NCBI GenBank assembly: GCA_050249835.1
Contig: JBFWPT010000004.1
Span: forward strand, 84,036-148,035
Direction: 5' to 3'
DNA length: 64,000 bases
DNA from: Miltoncostaea sp050249835
GTDB taxonomy: Bacteria > Actinomycetota > Thermoleophilia > Miltoncostaeales > Miltoncostaeaceae
The number at the start of each line of letters is the position of its first letter. The stretch's first letter is position 1. Below, one piece after another: positions 7,596 to 15,183 of this stretch. Under the pieces are notes generated by a model, which was given only the letters and a program-made list of their open reading frames with translations, made no database searches and had not been told where the DNA came from. Made by a program: the position numbers and the translations under genes.

Positions 7596-7605
7596 CGGGC
7601 GTGAC

Positions 7606-7633
7606 GCGGGTCCCGGCGGCCGCCGGGACCCGC
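7606..7633. terminator. Bidirectional terminator
   Basis: A 13-bp near-continuous inverted repeat (gcgggtcccggcg / cgccgggacccgc) with a 2-nt centre, between the convergent antitoxin-like and cupin genes and abutting the cupin stop. Confidence 0.65.
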
Positions 7634-8065
7634 TCAGCTCCGCAGCTCGGAGGCGGGCAGGTCGTCGGGGAGCGGGACCTCCTGGGGCGTCCCGCCCTCG
7701 TGGTCGTCCCAGCCCCGGTAGGCCGTCGCGTCGCGGCCGTTGTGCTCGCCCATCCCGCCCAGGGCGACGACGCTGACCACGCCGGGGCCGAGGTTGACGA
7801 CCTGGCGCCGGACGTCGGGCGCGACGCGCATCAGCTCCCCGGCGGCCACGTCGCGCGCGCCGTCGTCGAGCTGCACCGTGAGGGTGCCCTGGAGGACGAT
7901 GTAGACCTCCTCCTGCTCGGCGTGCACGTGGATGCGCCCGCGCTCGCCGGGGCGCAGCACCATGTGGTTGATGCCGAAGGAGGTGACGCCGAGCGCCCGG
8001 CGCAGCGAGGTGAACCGCTCGGGGGCGTCGTGGTCGAGGCTGGTGACGGAGACTCCGGATTCCAT
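7634..8065 (-). CDS. Cupin-domain protein
   Basis: 143 residues, ATG start fixed by a -10 box 6 nt upstream. One conserved cupin barrel: motif 1 is GRIHVHAEQEEVYIVLQG with the His-x-His and Glu metal ligands; motif 2 (GELMRVAPDVRRQVVNLG) has no His, so metal binding may be incomplete. Substrate unknown. Transcribed divergently from metX. Confidence 0.8.
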   Translation of the reverse strand: MESGVSVTSLDHDAPERFTSLRRALGVTSFGINHMVLRPGERGRIHVHAEQEEVYIVLQGTLTVQLDDGARDVAAGELMRVAPDVRRQVVNLGPGVVSVVALGGMGEHNGRDATAYRGWDDHEGGTPQEVPLPDDLPASELRS

Positions 8066-8071
8066 GGCCGG

Positions 8072-8077
8072 ACCCTA
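8072..8077 (-). promoter_or_regulatory. -10 box, leaderless start at 8065
   Basis: TAGGGT on the minus strand, 6 nt from the cupin ATG. Confidence 0.5.
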
Positions 8078-8084
8078 CCGGGGT

Positions 8085-8114
8085 TTGACACCCGGGGGTG
8101 CCCCTCACTAGCGT
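8085..8114 (+). promoter_or_regulatory. Promoter of metX-metW
   Basis: TTGACA (8085-8090), an 18-bp spacer and TAGCGT (8109-8114), with the metX GTG 9 nt after the -10. This is the only leaderless-type promoter in the window with a perfect consensus -35, and it lies back to back with the cupin promoter. Confidence 0.7.
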
Positions 8115-8123
8115 GGCGCGGCC

Positions 8124-9266
8124 GTGGGGGCTTCCGTCGGACGCGTCGAGACCGAGAGCGCCGTCCTGTTCACCCCGGACCGGCCGCTCGTGCTCGACTC
8201 CGGGGCGTCCATCGCCCCGGTCGAGGTGGCCTACGAGACCTACGGCGCGCTGGACGACGACGCCGGCAACGCGATCGTCATCTGCCACGCGCTGACCGGC
8301 GACGCGCACGCCGCCGGGTGGCACGACGGGGCGGCGAAGCCGGGCTGGTGGGACGGCATCGTGGGCCCCGGCCGGCCGCTCGACACGGACCGCTACTTCG
8401 TCGTCTGCTCCAACCTGCTCGGCGGCTGCATGGGGACCACGGGGCCCTCCTCCACGGACCCGTCCACCGGCCGCCCCTACGGCCTGCGGTTCCCGCTGTT
8501 CACGGTCTCCGACCTCGTCCGCGTCCACCGGGCGCTGATGGCGCACCTCGGCATCGCCCGGCCGCTCGCGGCGGTCGGCGGCTCGCTCGGCGGCATGCAG
8601 GTGCTCCAGTGGGCGCTCGACGCGCCGGGGGAGCTCGGGGCGGCCGTCGTCATCTGCGCCAGCAGCCGCCTCTCGGCCCAGAACATCGCGTTCTCGGCCG
8701 TGGCGCGCGAGGCGATCATGGGGGATCCGGACTTCCGTGGCGGCGACTACTACGGCGGCGGCCCCCGCCCGGACCGCGGCCTCGCCACCGCGCGCATGCT
8801 GGCGCACATCACCTACCTCTCCGTGGAGTCGATGCGCTCCAAGTTCGGGCGGCGGCTGCAGGACAGCGACACCCCGCGCTTCGGCTTCGACATCGACTTC
8901 CAGGTGGAGAGCTACCTGCGCCACCAGGGCGAGTCGTTCCTGCGGCGCTTCGACGCGAACTCGTACCTGTACCTCACGCGCGTGATGGACTACTTCGACG
9001 CCTTCGCCGACCCCGTGGCGACGGCGCGGGCGCTGGACGGCACGCCGACCCGGTTCCTGGTCGTGTCCTTCGACAGCGACTGGCGTTTCGACACCGCCCA
9101 CTCGCGGCAGATCGTGCGCGAGCTGGCGGCGCACGGCGCGCCGGTGACGTTCCGCGAGGTCGCCTCCCCGCACGGGCACGACTCCTTCCTGATGGACATC
9201 CCCGACTACCACCGCACCGTCGCCGGGTTCCTGCGGCGGGTGCACCGCGAGGCCGGCCGCCCGTGA
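8124..9266 (+). CDS. metX: Homoserine O-acetyltransferase
   Basis: 380 residues from a GTG set by the promoter. Alpha/beta-hydrolase fold with the family signatures NAIVICHALTGDAHAAG, the nucleophile elbow GGSLGGMQ (Ser154), a late Asp (FDSDW) and GHDSFLMD carrying the catalytic His. It acylates homoserine to activate it for sulfhydrylation or transsulfuration in methionine synthesis. MetX-family enzymes can use acetyl- or succinyl-CoA; acetyl is assumed here from family membership. It overlaps metW by 4 nt, the usual metXW pair. Confidence 0.92.
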   Translation: MGASVGRVETESAVLFTPDRPLVLDSGASIAPVEVAYETYGALDDDAGNAIVICHALTGDAHAAGWHDGAAKPGWWDGIVGPGRPLDTDRYFVVCSNLLGGCMGTTGPSSTDPSTGRPYGLRFPLFTVSDLVRVHRALMAHLGIARPLAAVGGSLGGMQVLQWALDAPGELGAAVVICASSRLSAQNIAFSAVAREAIMGDPDFRGGDYYGGGPRPDRGLATARMLAHITYLSVESMRSKFGRRLQDSDTPRFGFDIDFQVESYLRHQGESFLRRFDANSYLYLTRVMDYFDAFADPVATARALDGTPTRFLVVSFDSDWRFDTAHSRQIVRELAAHGAPVTFREVASPHGHDSFLMDIPDYHRTVAGFLRRVHREAGRP

Positions 9267-9859
9267 GGCCGGACCTGCAGGTGGTGTCCGAGCTGATCCC
9301 GCCCGGCTCCGGGGTGCTCGACCTGGGCTGCGGCCCGGGGGACCTGCTGGCCGAGCTGATCCACACGCGCGGGTGCCGCGGGCAGGGGGTGGAGCGCTCG
9401 CCCGAGGCCTTCCACGCCTGCGTGGTGCGGGGCATCCCGGTGGTGCAGGCGGACATCGACGACGGCCTGCCCGACTTCGACGACGGGTCGTACGACGTCG
9501 TGGTGCTGTCGCAGACGCTGCAGGCCACCCGGCGCCCGGTCCCGGTGCTGCGGGAGATGATGCGGGTGGGCCGGGTGGGGATCGTCTCGTTCCCCAACTT
9601 CGGCTACTGGCGCCTGCGGCTCGACCTGGGGCTGCGCGGGCGGATGCCGGTGAGCCGGACCCTCCCGTACGCCTGGTACGAGACGCCGAACATCCACCTC
9701 TGCACGCTCCGCGACTTCGAGGCCCTGGCGGCCGCCGAGGGGCTGCGCGTGGACCGCCGGACGCTGCTGCGTCCGGACGGCCGGGCGGCGCCGCCGCGCG
9801 CCGGACGCCGGCCGAACCTGCTGGCCGCGGGCGCGGTCTACCGGCTGACGCGGGAGTAG
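9263..9859 (+). CDS. metW: Methionine biosynthesis protein MetW (methyltransferase fold)
   Basis: 198 residues; GTG start overlapping the metX stop (GTGA). SAM-binding motif I is VLDLGCGPGDLLAEL. The MetW signature follows: VVLSQTLQATRRPVPVLREM and VGIVSFPNFGYWRLRL. MetW acts with MetX in several bacteria, where it is needed for full MetX activity. The gene order supports that partnership. Confidence 0.9.
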   Translation: MRPDLQVVSELIPPGSGVLDLGCGPGDLLAELIHTRGCRGQGVERSPEAFHACVVRGIPVVQADIDDGLPDFDDGSYDVVVLSQTLQATRRPVPVLREMMRVGRVGIVSFPNFGYWRLRLDLGLRGRMPVSRTLPYAWYETPNIHLCTLRDFEALAAAEGLRVDRRTLLRPDGRAAPPRAGRRPNLLAAGAVYRLTRE

Positions 9860-9865
9860 CCGGGC

Positions 9866-10810
9866 GTGGACTCCGTTCACGGCTTCGTCGACGCCCTCGA
9901 GGCGTTCGCGGACCGGGTGGCGGAGGTCAACTGGGGGTTCCTCACCGCGGCGGTCGCGTTCAGCCTCGCCAACATCCTCCTGCGCTGCCGCGCCTGGCAG
10001 GTGATCCTGCGGACGGCCGTGCCGGGGGAGCGGTTCCGCTACCGGTCGGTGTTCGGCTCCTACTTCGGCGGCGTCGCCGTCAACGCGGTCATCCCGGCCC
10101 GCGTCGGCGACGTCGTGAAGATGTTCCTGGTGCGGCGCGGGGCGCCGACGGCCCGCTACCCGACGCTCGTCGGCACCCTGGTGGCCGAGACGACCTTCGA
10201 CTTCTTCGTCGCGGGCGCGATCCTCACGTGGGCGCTGTGGGCGGGGGTCCTGCCCGGCGTGCGCCTGCCGGACCTGAACGCGTTCGACATCTCGCTGGCC
10301 GCCCGGCACCCCTGGATCACGCTCGCGGCCTGCCTGGTCCTGCTGGTGCTGATCCTGTTCGGCATCCGGCGCATCCGCCGCTTCTGGCAGCAGTTCGGCC
10401 AGGGCCTCGCCATCTTCCGGCGGCCGGGTCGGTACTTCACCCAGGTCGTGCCGCTGCAGGCCGTCGGCTGGGGCTGCCGGCTCGCGGGAGCGGCCTGCTT
10501 CCTCGAGGCGTACAACATCCCGGCGAGCCTGGAGGCGGCGCTGGTGGTGCAGGCGGCGGGGAGCCTCTCCGGCCTGCTGCCGGCCACCCCCGGCGGCCTG
10601 GGCCCGAAGCAGGCGCTGCTCGTGGTGATGCTCGCGGGCACGGCGGGCCGCACCGACGTCCTCGCGTTCAGCGTGGGGATGGAGCTCACCCTGATGGTGG
10701 TCAACCTCGCCATCGGGTTCACCTGCATCCTGCTGATGGTGCGGAGCCTGCGCTTCCGCGAGCTCATCCGCCGCGCGCGGGCCGACGAGGCGGACCCCGC
10801 CGGCGGTTAG
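9866..10810 (+). CDS. Lysylphosphatidylglycerol synthetase TM-region/UPF0104-like membrane protein
   Basis: 314 residues; GTG start 6 nt after metW. Seven or eight membrane helices with family landmarks: FGSYFGGVAVNAVIPARVGD near residue 75 and GLLPATPGGLGPKQALL near 235. This matches the flippase-like membrane domain of LPG synthetases without the catalytic transferase domain. The substrate is unknown; lipid or lipid-linked precursor translocation is the usual guess. The last four bases overlap the stop of the convergent protease gene. Confidence 0.8.
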   Translation: MDSVHGFVDALEAFADRVAEVNWGFLTAAVAFSLANILLRCRAWQVILRTAVPGERFRYRSVFGSYFGGVAVNAVIPARVGDVVKMFLVRRGAPTARYPTLVGTLVAETTFDFFVAGAILTWALWAGVLPGVRLPDLNAFDISLAARHPWITLAACLVLLVLILFGIRRIRRFWQQFGQGLAIFRRPGRYFTQVVPLQAVGWGCRLAGAACFLEAYNIPASLEAALVVQAAGSLSGLLPATPGGLGPKQALLVVMLAGTAGRTDVLAFSVGMELTLMVVNLAIGFTCILLMVRSLRFRELIRRARADEADPAGG

Positions 10811-11910
10811 GCGGGCCGCGCCCCCAGGGCGCGCGCCACGTCTCCGAGCGACAGGACCCCCACCAGGTCGCCGTCGTCGATGACGAGCGCCCGCTGCAGG
10901 CGGCTGGACCGGAGGGCGGCGACGGCGACCTCGATGCCGTCCTCCGGCTCCAGGGAGGGGATCTCGTCGCGGGCGGCCATGTGGTCGCCGACCCGCTCCG
11001 CGTCCCATGCGGCCTCGGGGACGGCCGTGAGCGCGACGGCGGGGAAGAGGCCGACGGGGACGCCGTCGTGGAGGACCGGGTAGGCCTCGTGGCGGGAGCG
11101 CCGCACCTCGTCCGCCACCTCGGCCAGCGTCTGGGCGTCCGCGAGGGTGACGGGATGGTCGGTCATGAGGTCCCGGACCCTCAGGCCGGCGGCCACGACG
11201 CGCGGGTCCTGCACGATGCGCGCCTCGGCGCCCGCCGCCTGCAGCAGGAACCAGCCGATGAACACGAGCCAGATGCCGCTGATGAGGCCGCCCATGACGG
11301 TGATGGCGACGCCGGCCGCGATCATCAGGATCGAGAACACCCGCCCGCTGCCGGCGGCGATGCGCGTGGCGCTCCGGATGTCCCCCTTGAAGTGCCAGAT
11401 CGCCGCGCGCAGCATCCGCCCGCCGTCGAGGGGCAGGGACGGGATGAGGTTGAACGCGAGCAGCAGCAGGTTGATGAAGCCGAGCCAGGCACAGACGCCG
11501 TCGGCCACCTCCGGCAGGCCGACGAGCGCGCCGCCCACGAACAGCCCGGCGAGGGCGAGGGTGACGAGGGGGCCGGCGATGGCGATGCGGAACTCGGCGC
11601 CCGCGGTGGGGAACATCCCGCGGAAGCGGGCGACGCCGCCGAACAGCCAGAGCGTGATGCCGTCGATCTCCATGCCGTCGCGGCGGGCCTGCACCGCGTG
11701 GCCGAGCTCGTGGAGCAGGATCGAGGCGAAGAACCCCAGCGCGGCGACGACCGCCATGGCGAAGTGGGCGTTGTCGCCGAGACCCGGGTTGGTCTCCGGG
11801 AAGACCCCCGTGGCGAGGGTCCACATGAGCAGGGCGAGGAGCGCGAGGACGCTCCAGTTGAGCCCCACCTCGACGCCGGCGATGCGGCCGAGCCTGTAGG
11901 TCGACTTCAC
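10807..11910 (-). CDS. Site-2-type intramembrane metalloprotease with CBS pair
   Basis: 367 residues from a GTG placed by a -10 box 7 nt upstream. Six or so membrane helices carry the zinc site HELGH (67-71) and NLIPSLPLDGGR (154-165), the HExxH and LDG motifs of the S2P/M50 family. A tandem CBS domain pair occupies about 245-365 (VRDLMTDHPVTLADAQTL; VLSLGDVARALG). Such proteins cleave membrane-anchored substrates such as anti-sigma factors; the CBS pair probably senses adenine nucleotides. No substrate is evident nearby. Confidence 0.9.
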   Translation of the reverse strand: MKSTYRLGRIAGVEVGLNWSVLALLALLMWTLATGVFPETNPGLGDNAHFAMAVVAALGFFASILLHELGHAVQARRDGMEIDGITLWLFGGVARFRGMFPTAGAEFRIAIAGPLVTLALAGLFVGGALVGLPEVADGVCAWLGFINLLLLAFNLIPSLPLDGGRMLRAAIWHFKGDIRSATRIAAGSGRVFSILMIAAGVAITVMGGLISGIWLVFIGWFLLQAAGAEARIVQDPRVVAAGLRVRDLMTDHPVTLADAQTLAEVADEVRRSRHEAYPVLHDGVPVGLFPAVALTAVPEAAWDAERVGDHMAARDEIPSLEPEDGIEVAVAALRSSRLQRALVIDDGDLVGVLSLGDVARALGARPA

Positions 11911-11917
11911 GGGGTCC

Positions 11918-11923
11918 AGTGTA
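11918..11923 (-). promoter_or_regulatory. -10 box, leaderless start at 11910
   Basis: TACACT on the minus strand, 7 nt from the GTG of the site-2 protease. Confidence 0.55.
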
Positions 11924-12037
11924 GGCCCCGCGCGAGGACTGGCCGCCCGGGGGGTGCCGGTCCCCACGGCCGGACGGGGGCCGTCACGGAGCGGGGGCGC
12001 ACACTGGCCGGGACGGGATCGGATCCTGGGAGGGGCC

Positions 12038-13021
12038 GTGGCGGGACGCAGGGACGCGGTGAGGACGGCGCTGGCGGCGGCGGCGGGCGGGCTGGTGACG
12101 GGCCTTGCCCTGATGGCGGCGGGCGTGGTGGGCGGCGCCCCGGGCGCCGGCGACCCGGGCGCGGAGGTGCGCGCCGTGTACCGGGAGGTCGCGCCGGCGG
12201 TGGTCGCGGTTGCGGCGGACGACCGCACGGGCTCCGGGTTCCTGGTGGACGACGCCGGGCACGTCGTCACGAACGCCCACGTGGTGGGGGACGACCGGGA
12301 GGTCGAGGTCTCCGTCGGCGGGCGGCGGCTGACCGCCACCGTGCGGGGCGTGGAGCCGTCCGTGGACGTGGCGGTGCTGACGCTGCACGGCGAGGCGGGC
12401 GACGTCGCGCCCCTGGTGCTGGCGGACGACGCCGACCTGCGCGTGGGCGATCCGGTCATCGCGATCGGCGCCCCGTTCGGGCTGCAGGGCTCGGTGTCGA
12501 CCGGCATCGTGTCCGGCCTGCGGCGGCAGATCGACTCGCCGAACGGCTTCGCGATCACCGGGGTCATCCAGACCGACGCGGCGCTCAACCCCGGCAACTC
12601 CGGGGGCCCCGTGCTGGACCTCTCCGGGCGCGTGATCGGGATCGCGACCCAGATCGCCAGCGAGGGCGGGCGCAACGAGGGCATCGGGTTCGCCGTCCCC
12701 GCCCCGGTGGTCGCCCGCACCGCCCGGCAGATCATCGCCACGGGGGCTGCGCGGCTGCCCTACCTGGGGATCGTGGGCCAGGACGTGGACGGCGGGGTGC
12801 TCCTCGCCGACGTCCTCGCGACCGGGCCGGCCGTCGGGCAGTTGCGGCCGGAGGACCTGATCGTCGCGGTCGACGGGACCGCCACCCCGTCGAACGCGGC
12901 CCTCGCGAGCGTCCTGGCCGGGCGCAGCCCGGGGGACACCGTGATCGTGGGGGTCCGGCGCGGCGGGCAGGACCTCGACGTCTCCGTCACCCTCGCCGCG
13001 AGGCCGATCGCCGGCCCCTGA
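12038..13021 (+). CDS. HtrA/DegP-like trypsin-fold serine protease with PDZ domain
   Basis: 327 residues; GTG start with GGGAGGGG upstream. One N-terminal membrane segment or signal anchor (about 9-31). Protease domain with the catalytic triad visible as His81 (VTNAHVVG), Asp110 (PSVDVAVL) and Ser188 (NPGNSGGPV). A PDZ domain follows (about 240-322). It should act outside the membrane in protein quality control. It lies divergent from the site-2 protease gene (about 130 bases apart); functional linkage is possible but not shown. Confidence 0.92.
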   Translation: MAGRRDAVRTALAAAAGGLVTGLALMAAGVVGGAPGAGDPGAEVRAVYREVAPAVVAVAADDRTGSGFLVDDAGHVVTNAHVVGDDREVEVSVGGRRLTATVRGVEPSVDVAVLTLHGEAGDVAPLVLADDADLRVGDPVIAIGAPFGLQGSVSTGIVSGLRRQIDSPNGFAITGVIQTDAALNPGNSGGPVLDLSGRVIGIATQIASEGGRNEGIGFAVPAPVVARTARQIIATGAARLPYLGIVGQDVDGGVLLADVLATGPAVGQLRPEDLIVAVDGTATPSNAALASVLAGRSPGDTVIVGVRRGGQDLDVSVTLAARPIAGP

Positions 13022-13524
13022 CGGCGGCCCGGGGGGCCGCCCGGCGGGACGGGGCGGCGGCGGGCCGAGCCAGCGCACTCCCGGAACCAGCGCTGCATCG
13101 TCCGCACCGAGGGGATCCGCCCGTCCCCGGGATGCGCCGACCCTCGGATCCGGCGGATCACCTCCGACGGCCGCTCCCCCCGGGCGAACCCCTCCTCCGC
13201 CGCCGACCGCAGCGCCGGCCACGAGTACGACCCCGGCCGCTCCCGCGCCGCCGGCGTCCGGAGCCGCCGCCCGTGGATGTCCAGCGCCCGCGACCGTGCC
13301 GCCGTCATGCACCCCGTCGCCCGCCAGACATGCATCAGGGAGACGATCAGATCCCGCCCCGCCCGGGAGGTGAGGAAGGCCGGGTCACGGTGGGCCTCGC
13401 AGAGCCAGACGGAGACCCCGCAGGGAAGGTGCAGCTCCGCCCGCTTGCCCCGCCCCTTCCCGACGCAGATCGCGCACGCCGGGATGGATCCGAGGTTCTC
13501 GCCCTTGTAGAAGGATCGCGCCAT
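12760..13524 (-). CDS. Unknown protein with zinc-ribbon-like Cys cluster and HTH-like segment
   Basis: The frame is open from an ATG at 13524 to 12760 (254 residues), but the last 262 bases are antisense to the HtrA-like gene, so the true protein may be shorter or the frame may be a worn remnant. The N-terminal half looks genuine: MARSFYKGENLGSIPACAIC, a second Cys pair around LPCGVSVWLCEAH, then MHVWRATGCMTAARSRALDI, and later RIPSVRTMQRWFRECAGSAR, which resembles a helix-turn-helix recognition segment. I infer a DNA-binding zinc-ribbon protein of unknown family. The gene lies next to an intergenic inverted repeat (13585-13663). Confidence 0.45.
   Translation of the reverse strand: MARSFYKGENLGSIPACAICVGKGRGKRAELHLPCGVSVWLCEAHRDPAFLTSRAGRDLIVSLMHVWRATGCMTAARSRALDIHGRRLRTPAARERPGSYSWPALRSAAEEGFARGERPSEVIRRIRGSAHPGDGRIPSVRTMQRWFRECAGSARRRPVPPGGPPGRRQGPAIGLAARVTETSRSCPPRRTPTITVSPGLRPARTLARAAFDGVAVPSTATIRSSGRNCPTAGPVARTSARSTPPSTSWPTIPR
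13023..13041 (+). terminator. Short hairpin after htrA-like gene
   Basis: A 7-bp stem (ggcggcc / ggccgcc) with a 5-nt loop immediately after the stop. It also lies inside the antisense unknown ORF. Confidence 0.35.
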
Positions 13525-13584
13525 GACCCCCACCCTGGAGCCATCGGGTCACACGCATCCACACCCACCCGTGCCGTCTTCGTG

Positions 13585-13663
13585 CCGCCTCCGTGCCGTG
13601 TTTCGTCGCAAGTGGAACGCCGGTCGCGGTCCAAGTGGAACTTCGACGACGGCACGGAGGCGG
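13585..13663. repeat. 15-bp inverted repeat enclosing two copies of CAAGTGGAAC
   Basis: Perfect 15-bp arms (ccgcctccgtgccgt at 13585-13599; acggcacggaggcgg at 13649-13663) enclose 49 bases with two direct copies of CAAGTGGAAC (13609-13618 and 13632-13641), 23 nt apart. The interior matches the core of the tandem units at 23605-24095, read on the opposite strand. Confidence 0.7.
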
Positions 13664-13698
13664 GGGAGGGGTGACGGCTCCCGGCCTCTCGGCCCCGC

Positions 13699-14637
13699 CT
13701 ACCCGGGGTCGTTGAGCCTCAGGAGGGCGTCGCAGGCCCGGGAGACGGGGACGTCGACGCCCAGGCGGGTCCCCTCCCTCACCACCACGCCGACGAGGGC
13801 GTCGCGCTCCAGGCGGCGGCCGGAGTCCAGGTCGAAGAGGGTGGAGGAGCCCCCGTCGCGGGGGAGGCGCCTCCGGGCGTCGGCGACGTAGGCCTCGGCA
13901 GCGTCGGGGGCGATGGCGACGCCGGCGGCCGTCGCCACCGCGACCACCTCCCGTCCCAGAGCCAGCATCAGCTCGACGGCGCGGGGCTCCGCGAACACGG
14001 CCCCCACTCGCGCCCGCCCCAGGGCCGTCACCGTGTTCAGGCAGACGTTCGCGACCAGCTTCGTCCAGAGGGCGGGCGCGTCGTCGGGGTCCACCCGGGA
14101 CGGCACGCCCGCGGCCTCCGCCACGGCCGCGAGCGCCGCGCCCGCCGGTCCCGCACCGCCCCCCGCCAGCAGGTCCCGCAGCCGCCCGGTCGACGGATCA
14201 CGGCTCGGCCGCCGGATCACGTGGTCCGGGGCCACCCGCTGGCACCCCAGGTAGACCGCGACCCCCCCGACCGCCGCCCCCGGGCAGGCCCGCGCGATCA
14301 CCGCCGGGTTCTCCACCCCGTTCTGGAGGGAGAGGACCACCGCGCCGGGCGCGAGGGCCGGCGCGAGCGCCCGGGCGGCCGCCTCGGTGTCGTAGCTCTT
14401 CACGCACACTACGGCGAGCTCCACCGGCCCCGCCTCGCCGGGCTCGCCGACGACCGCGAGGCGCACCTCCTCGTCCACGCCCCCGTCCGTCAGGCGGAGA
14501 GGCCCCGCCTGCAGCGCGTCCCGCGTCGCCCCCCGCGCCACGACCGCGACCGGCCACCCGGCGAGCGTCAGCCGCGCCGCGACGAACCCCCCGATCGCCC
14601 CGGGGCCCACCACCAGCGTCCGCGGCGGCGCGCCCAC
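13699..14637 (-). CDS. panE: 2-dehydropantoate 2-reductase (ketopantoate reductase)
   Basis: 312 residues; GTG start 10 nt after rnhA. N-terminal NAD(P)-binding Rossmann motif (VVGPGAIGGFVAARL, about 9-23), then AVVCVKSYDT with the conserved Lys and LSLQNGVEN. The C-terminal helical domain contains LWTKLVANVCLNTVTAL. It reduces ketopantoate to pantoate for coenzyme A synthesis in the cytoplasm. No other pantothenate genes are nearby. Co-transcribed with rnhA. Confidence 0.88.
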   Translation of the reverse strand: MGAPPRTLVVGPGAIGGFVAARLTLAGWPVAVVARGATRDALQAGPLRLTDGGVDEEVRLAVVGEPGEAGPVELAVVCVKSYDTEAAARALAPALAPGAVVLSLQNGVENPAVIARACPGAAVGGVAVYLGCQRVAPDHVIRRPSRDPSTGRLRDLLAGGGAGPAGAALAAVAEAAGVPSRVDPDDAPALWTKLVANVCLNTVTALGRARVGAVFAEPRAVELMLALGREVVAVATAAGVAIAPDAAEAYVADARRRLPRDGGSSTLFDLDSGRRLERDALVGVVVREGTRLGVDVPVSRACDALLRLNDPG

Positions 14638-14647
14638 CCGGCCGGCG

Positions 14648-15160
14648 TCAGCCGATCTCGAGGCCGAGCTGCCCCTGGCCGGGCACGAAGGGGACCTCGG
14701 AGCGCGGCTGCGCGTCCTTGGCCGCGTCCTGGGCGAGGCGGTCGGCCCGCTCGTTCGCCTCGTGGCCCGCGTGACCGCGCACCAGGACGGGCCGCACCGC
14801 CGCGTGGCGGTCGAGCTCGGCGATCATCCGCTCCCACAGGTCGCGGTTCGCGACCGGCTGCTTGCTCGCGGTGCGCCATCCCTTGCGCTGCCACCCCTTC
14901 AGCCAGCCCTTCAGGATCGCGTTCGCGAGGTAGCTGGAGTCCGTCACCAGCTCGATCTCCGAGCCGTCCGGCACCGCGGCGAGCCCCTCCAGGGCCGCCA
15001 TCAGCTCCATCCGGTTGTTCGTCGTCGGGTACTCGCCGCCGGTCAGGACCTCCTCGCGCCCGTCCGGGGCGGTGAGGATGGCGGCCCAGCCGCCGCGGGA
15101 GTCGTCGGTGCCGTTGCCGGAGCAGGCGCCGTCGGTGACGAGGGTGAAGGTCTCGGGCAT
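14648..15160 (-). CDS. rnhA: Ribonuclease HI
   Basis: 170 residues. The four catalytic acids are visible: TDGACSGNG (Asp), NNRMELMAAL (Glu), ELVTDSSYL (Asp) and NERADRLAQ (Asp), plus the GHAGHE His segment. It degrades the RNA strand of RNA-DNA hybrids. A C-terminal tail of about 20 residues (PFVPGQGQLGLEIG) goes beyond the usual fold. The ATG lies 11 nt from a -10 box shared with the divergent methyltransferase gene. Confidence 0.93.
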   Translation of the reverse strand: MPETFTLVTDGACSGNGTDDSRGGWAAILTAPDGREEVLTGGEYPTTNNRMELMAALEGLAAVPDGSEIELVTDSSYLANAILKGWLKGWQRKGWRTASKQPVANRDLWERMIAELDRHAAVRPVLVRGHAGHEANERADRLAQDAAKDAQPRSEVPFVPGQGQLGLEIG

Positions 15161-15170
15161 CGCGGACCTC

Positions 15171-15177
15171 TACCTTA
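15171..15177. promoter_or_regulatory. Shared bidirectional -10 element (rnhA / methyltransferase)
   Basis: TACCTTA reads TACCTT on the plus strand (7 nt before the GTG at 15184) and TAAGGT on the minus strand (11 nt before the rnhA ATG at 15160). One symmetric element can serve both divergent genes. Confidence 0.5.
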
Positions 15178-15183
15178 GTCCCC

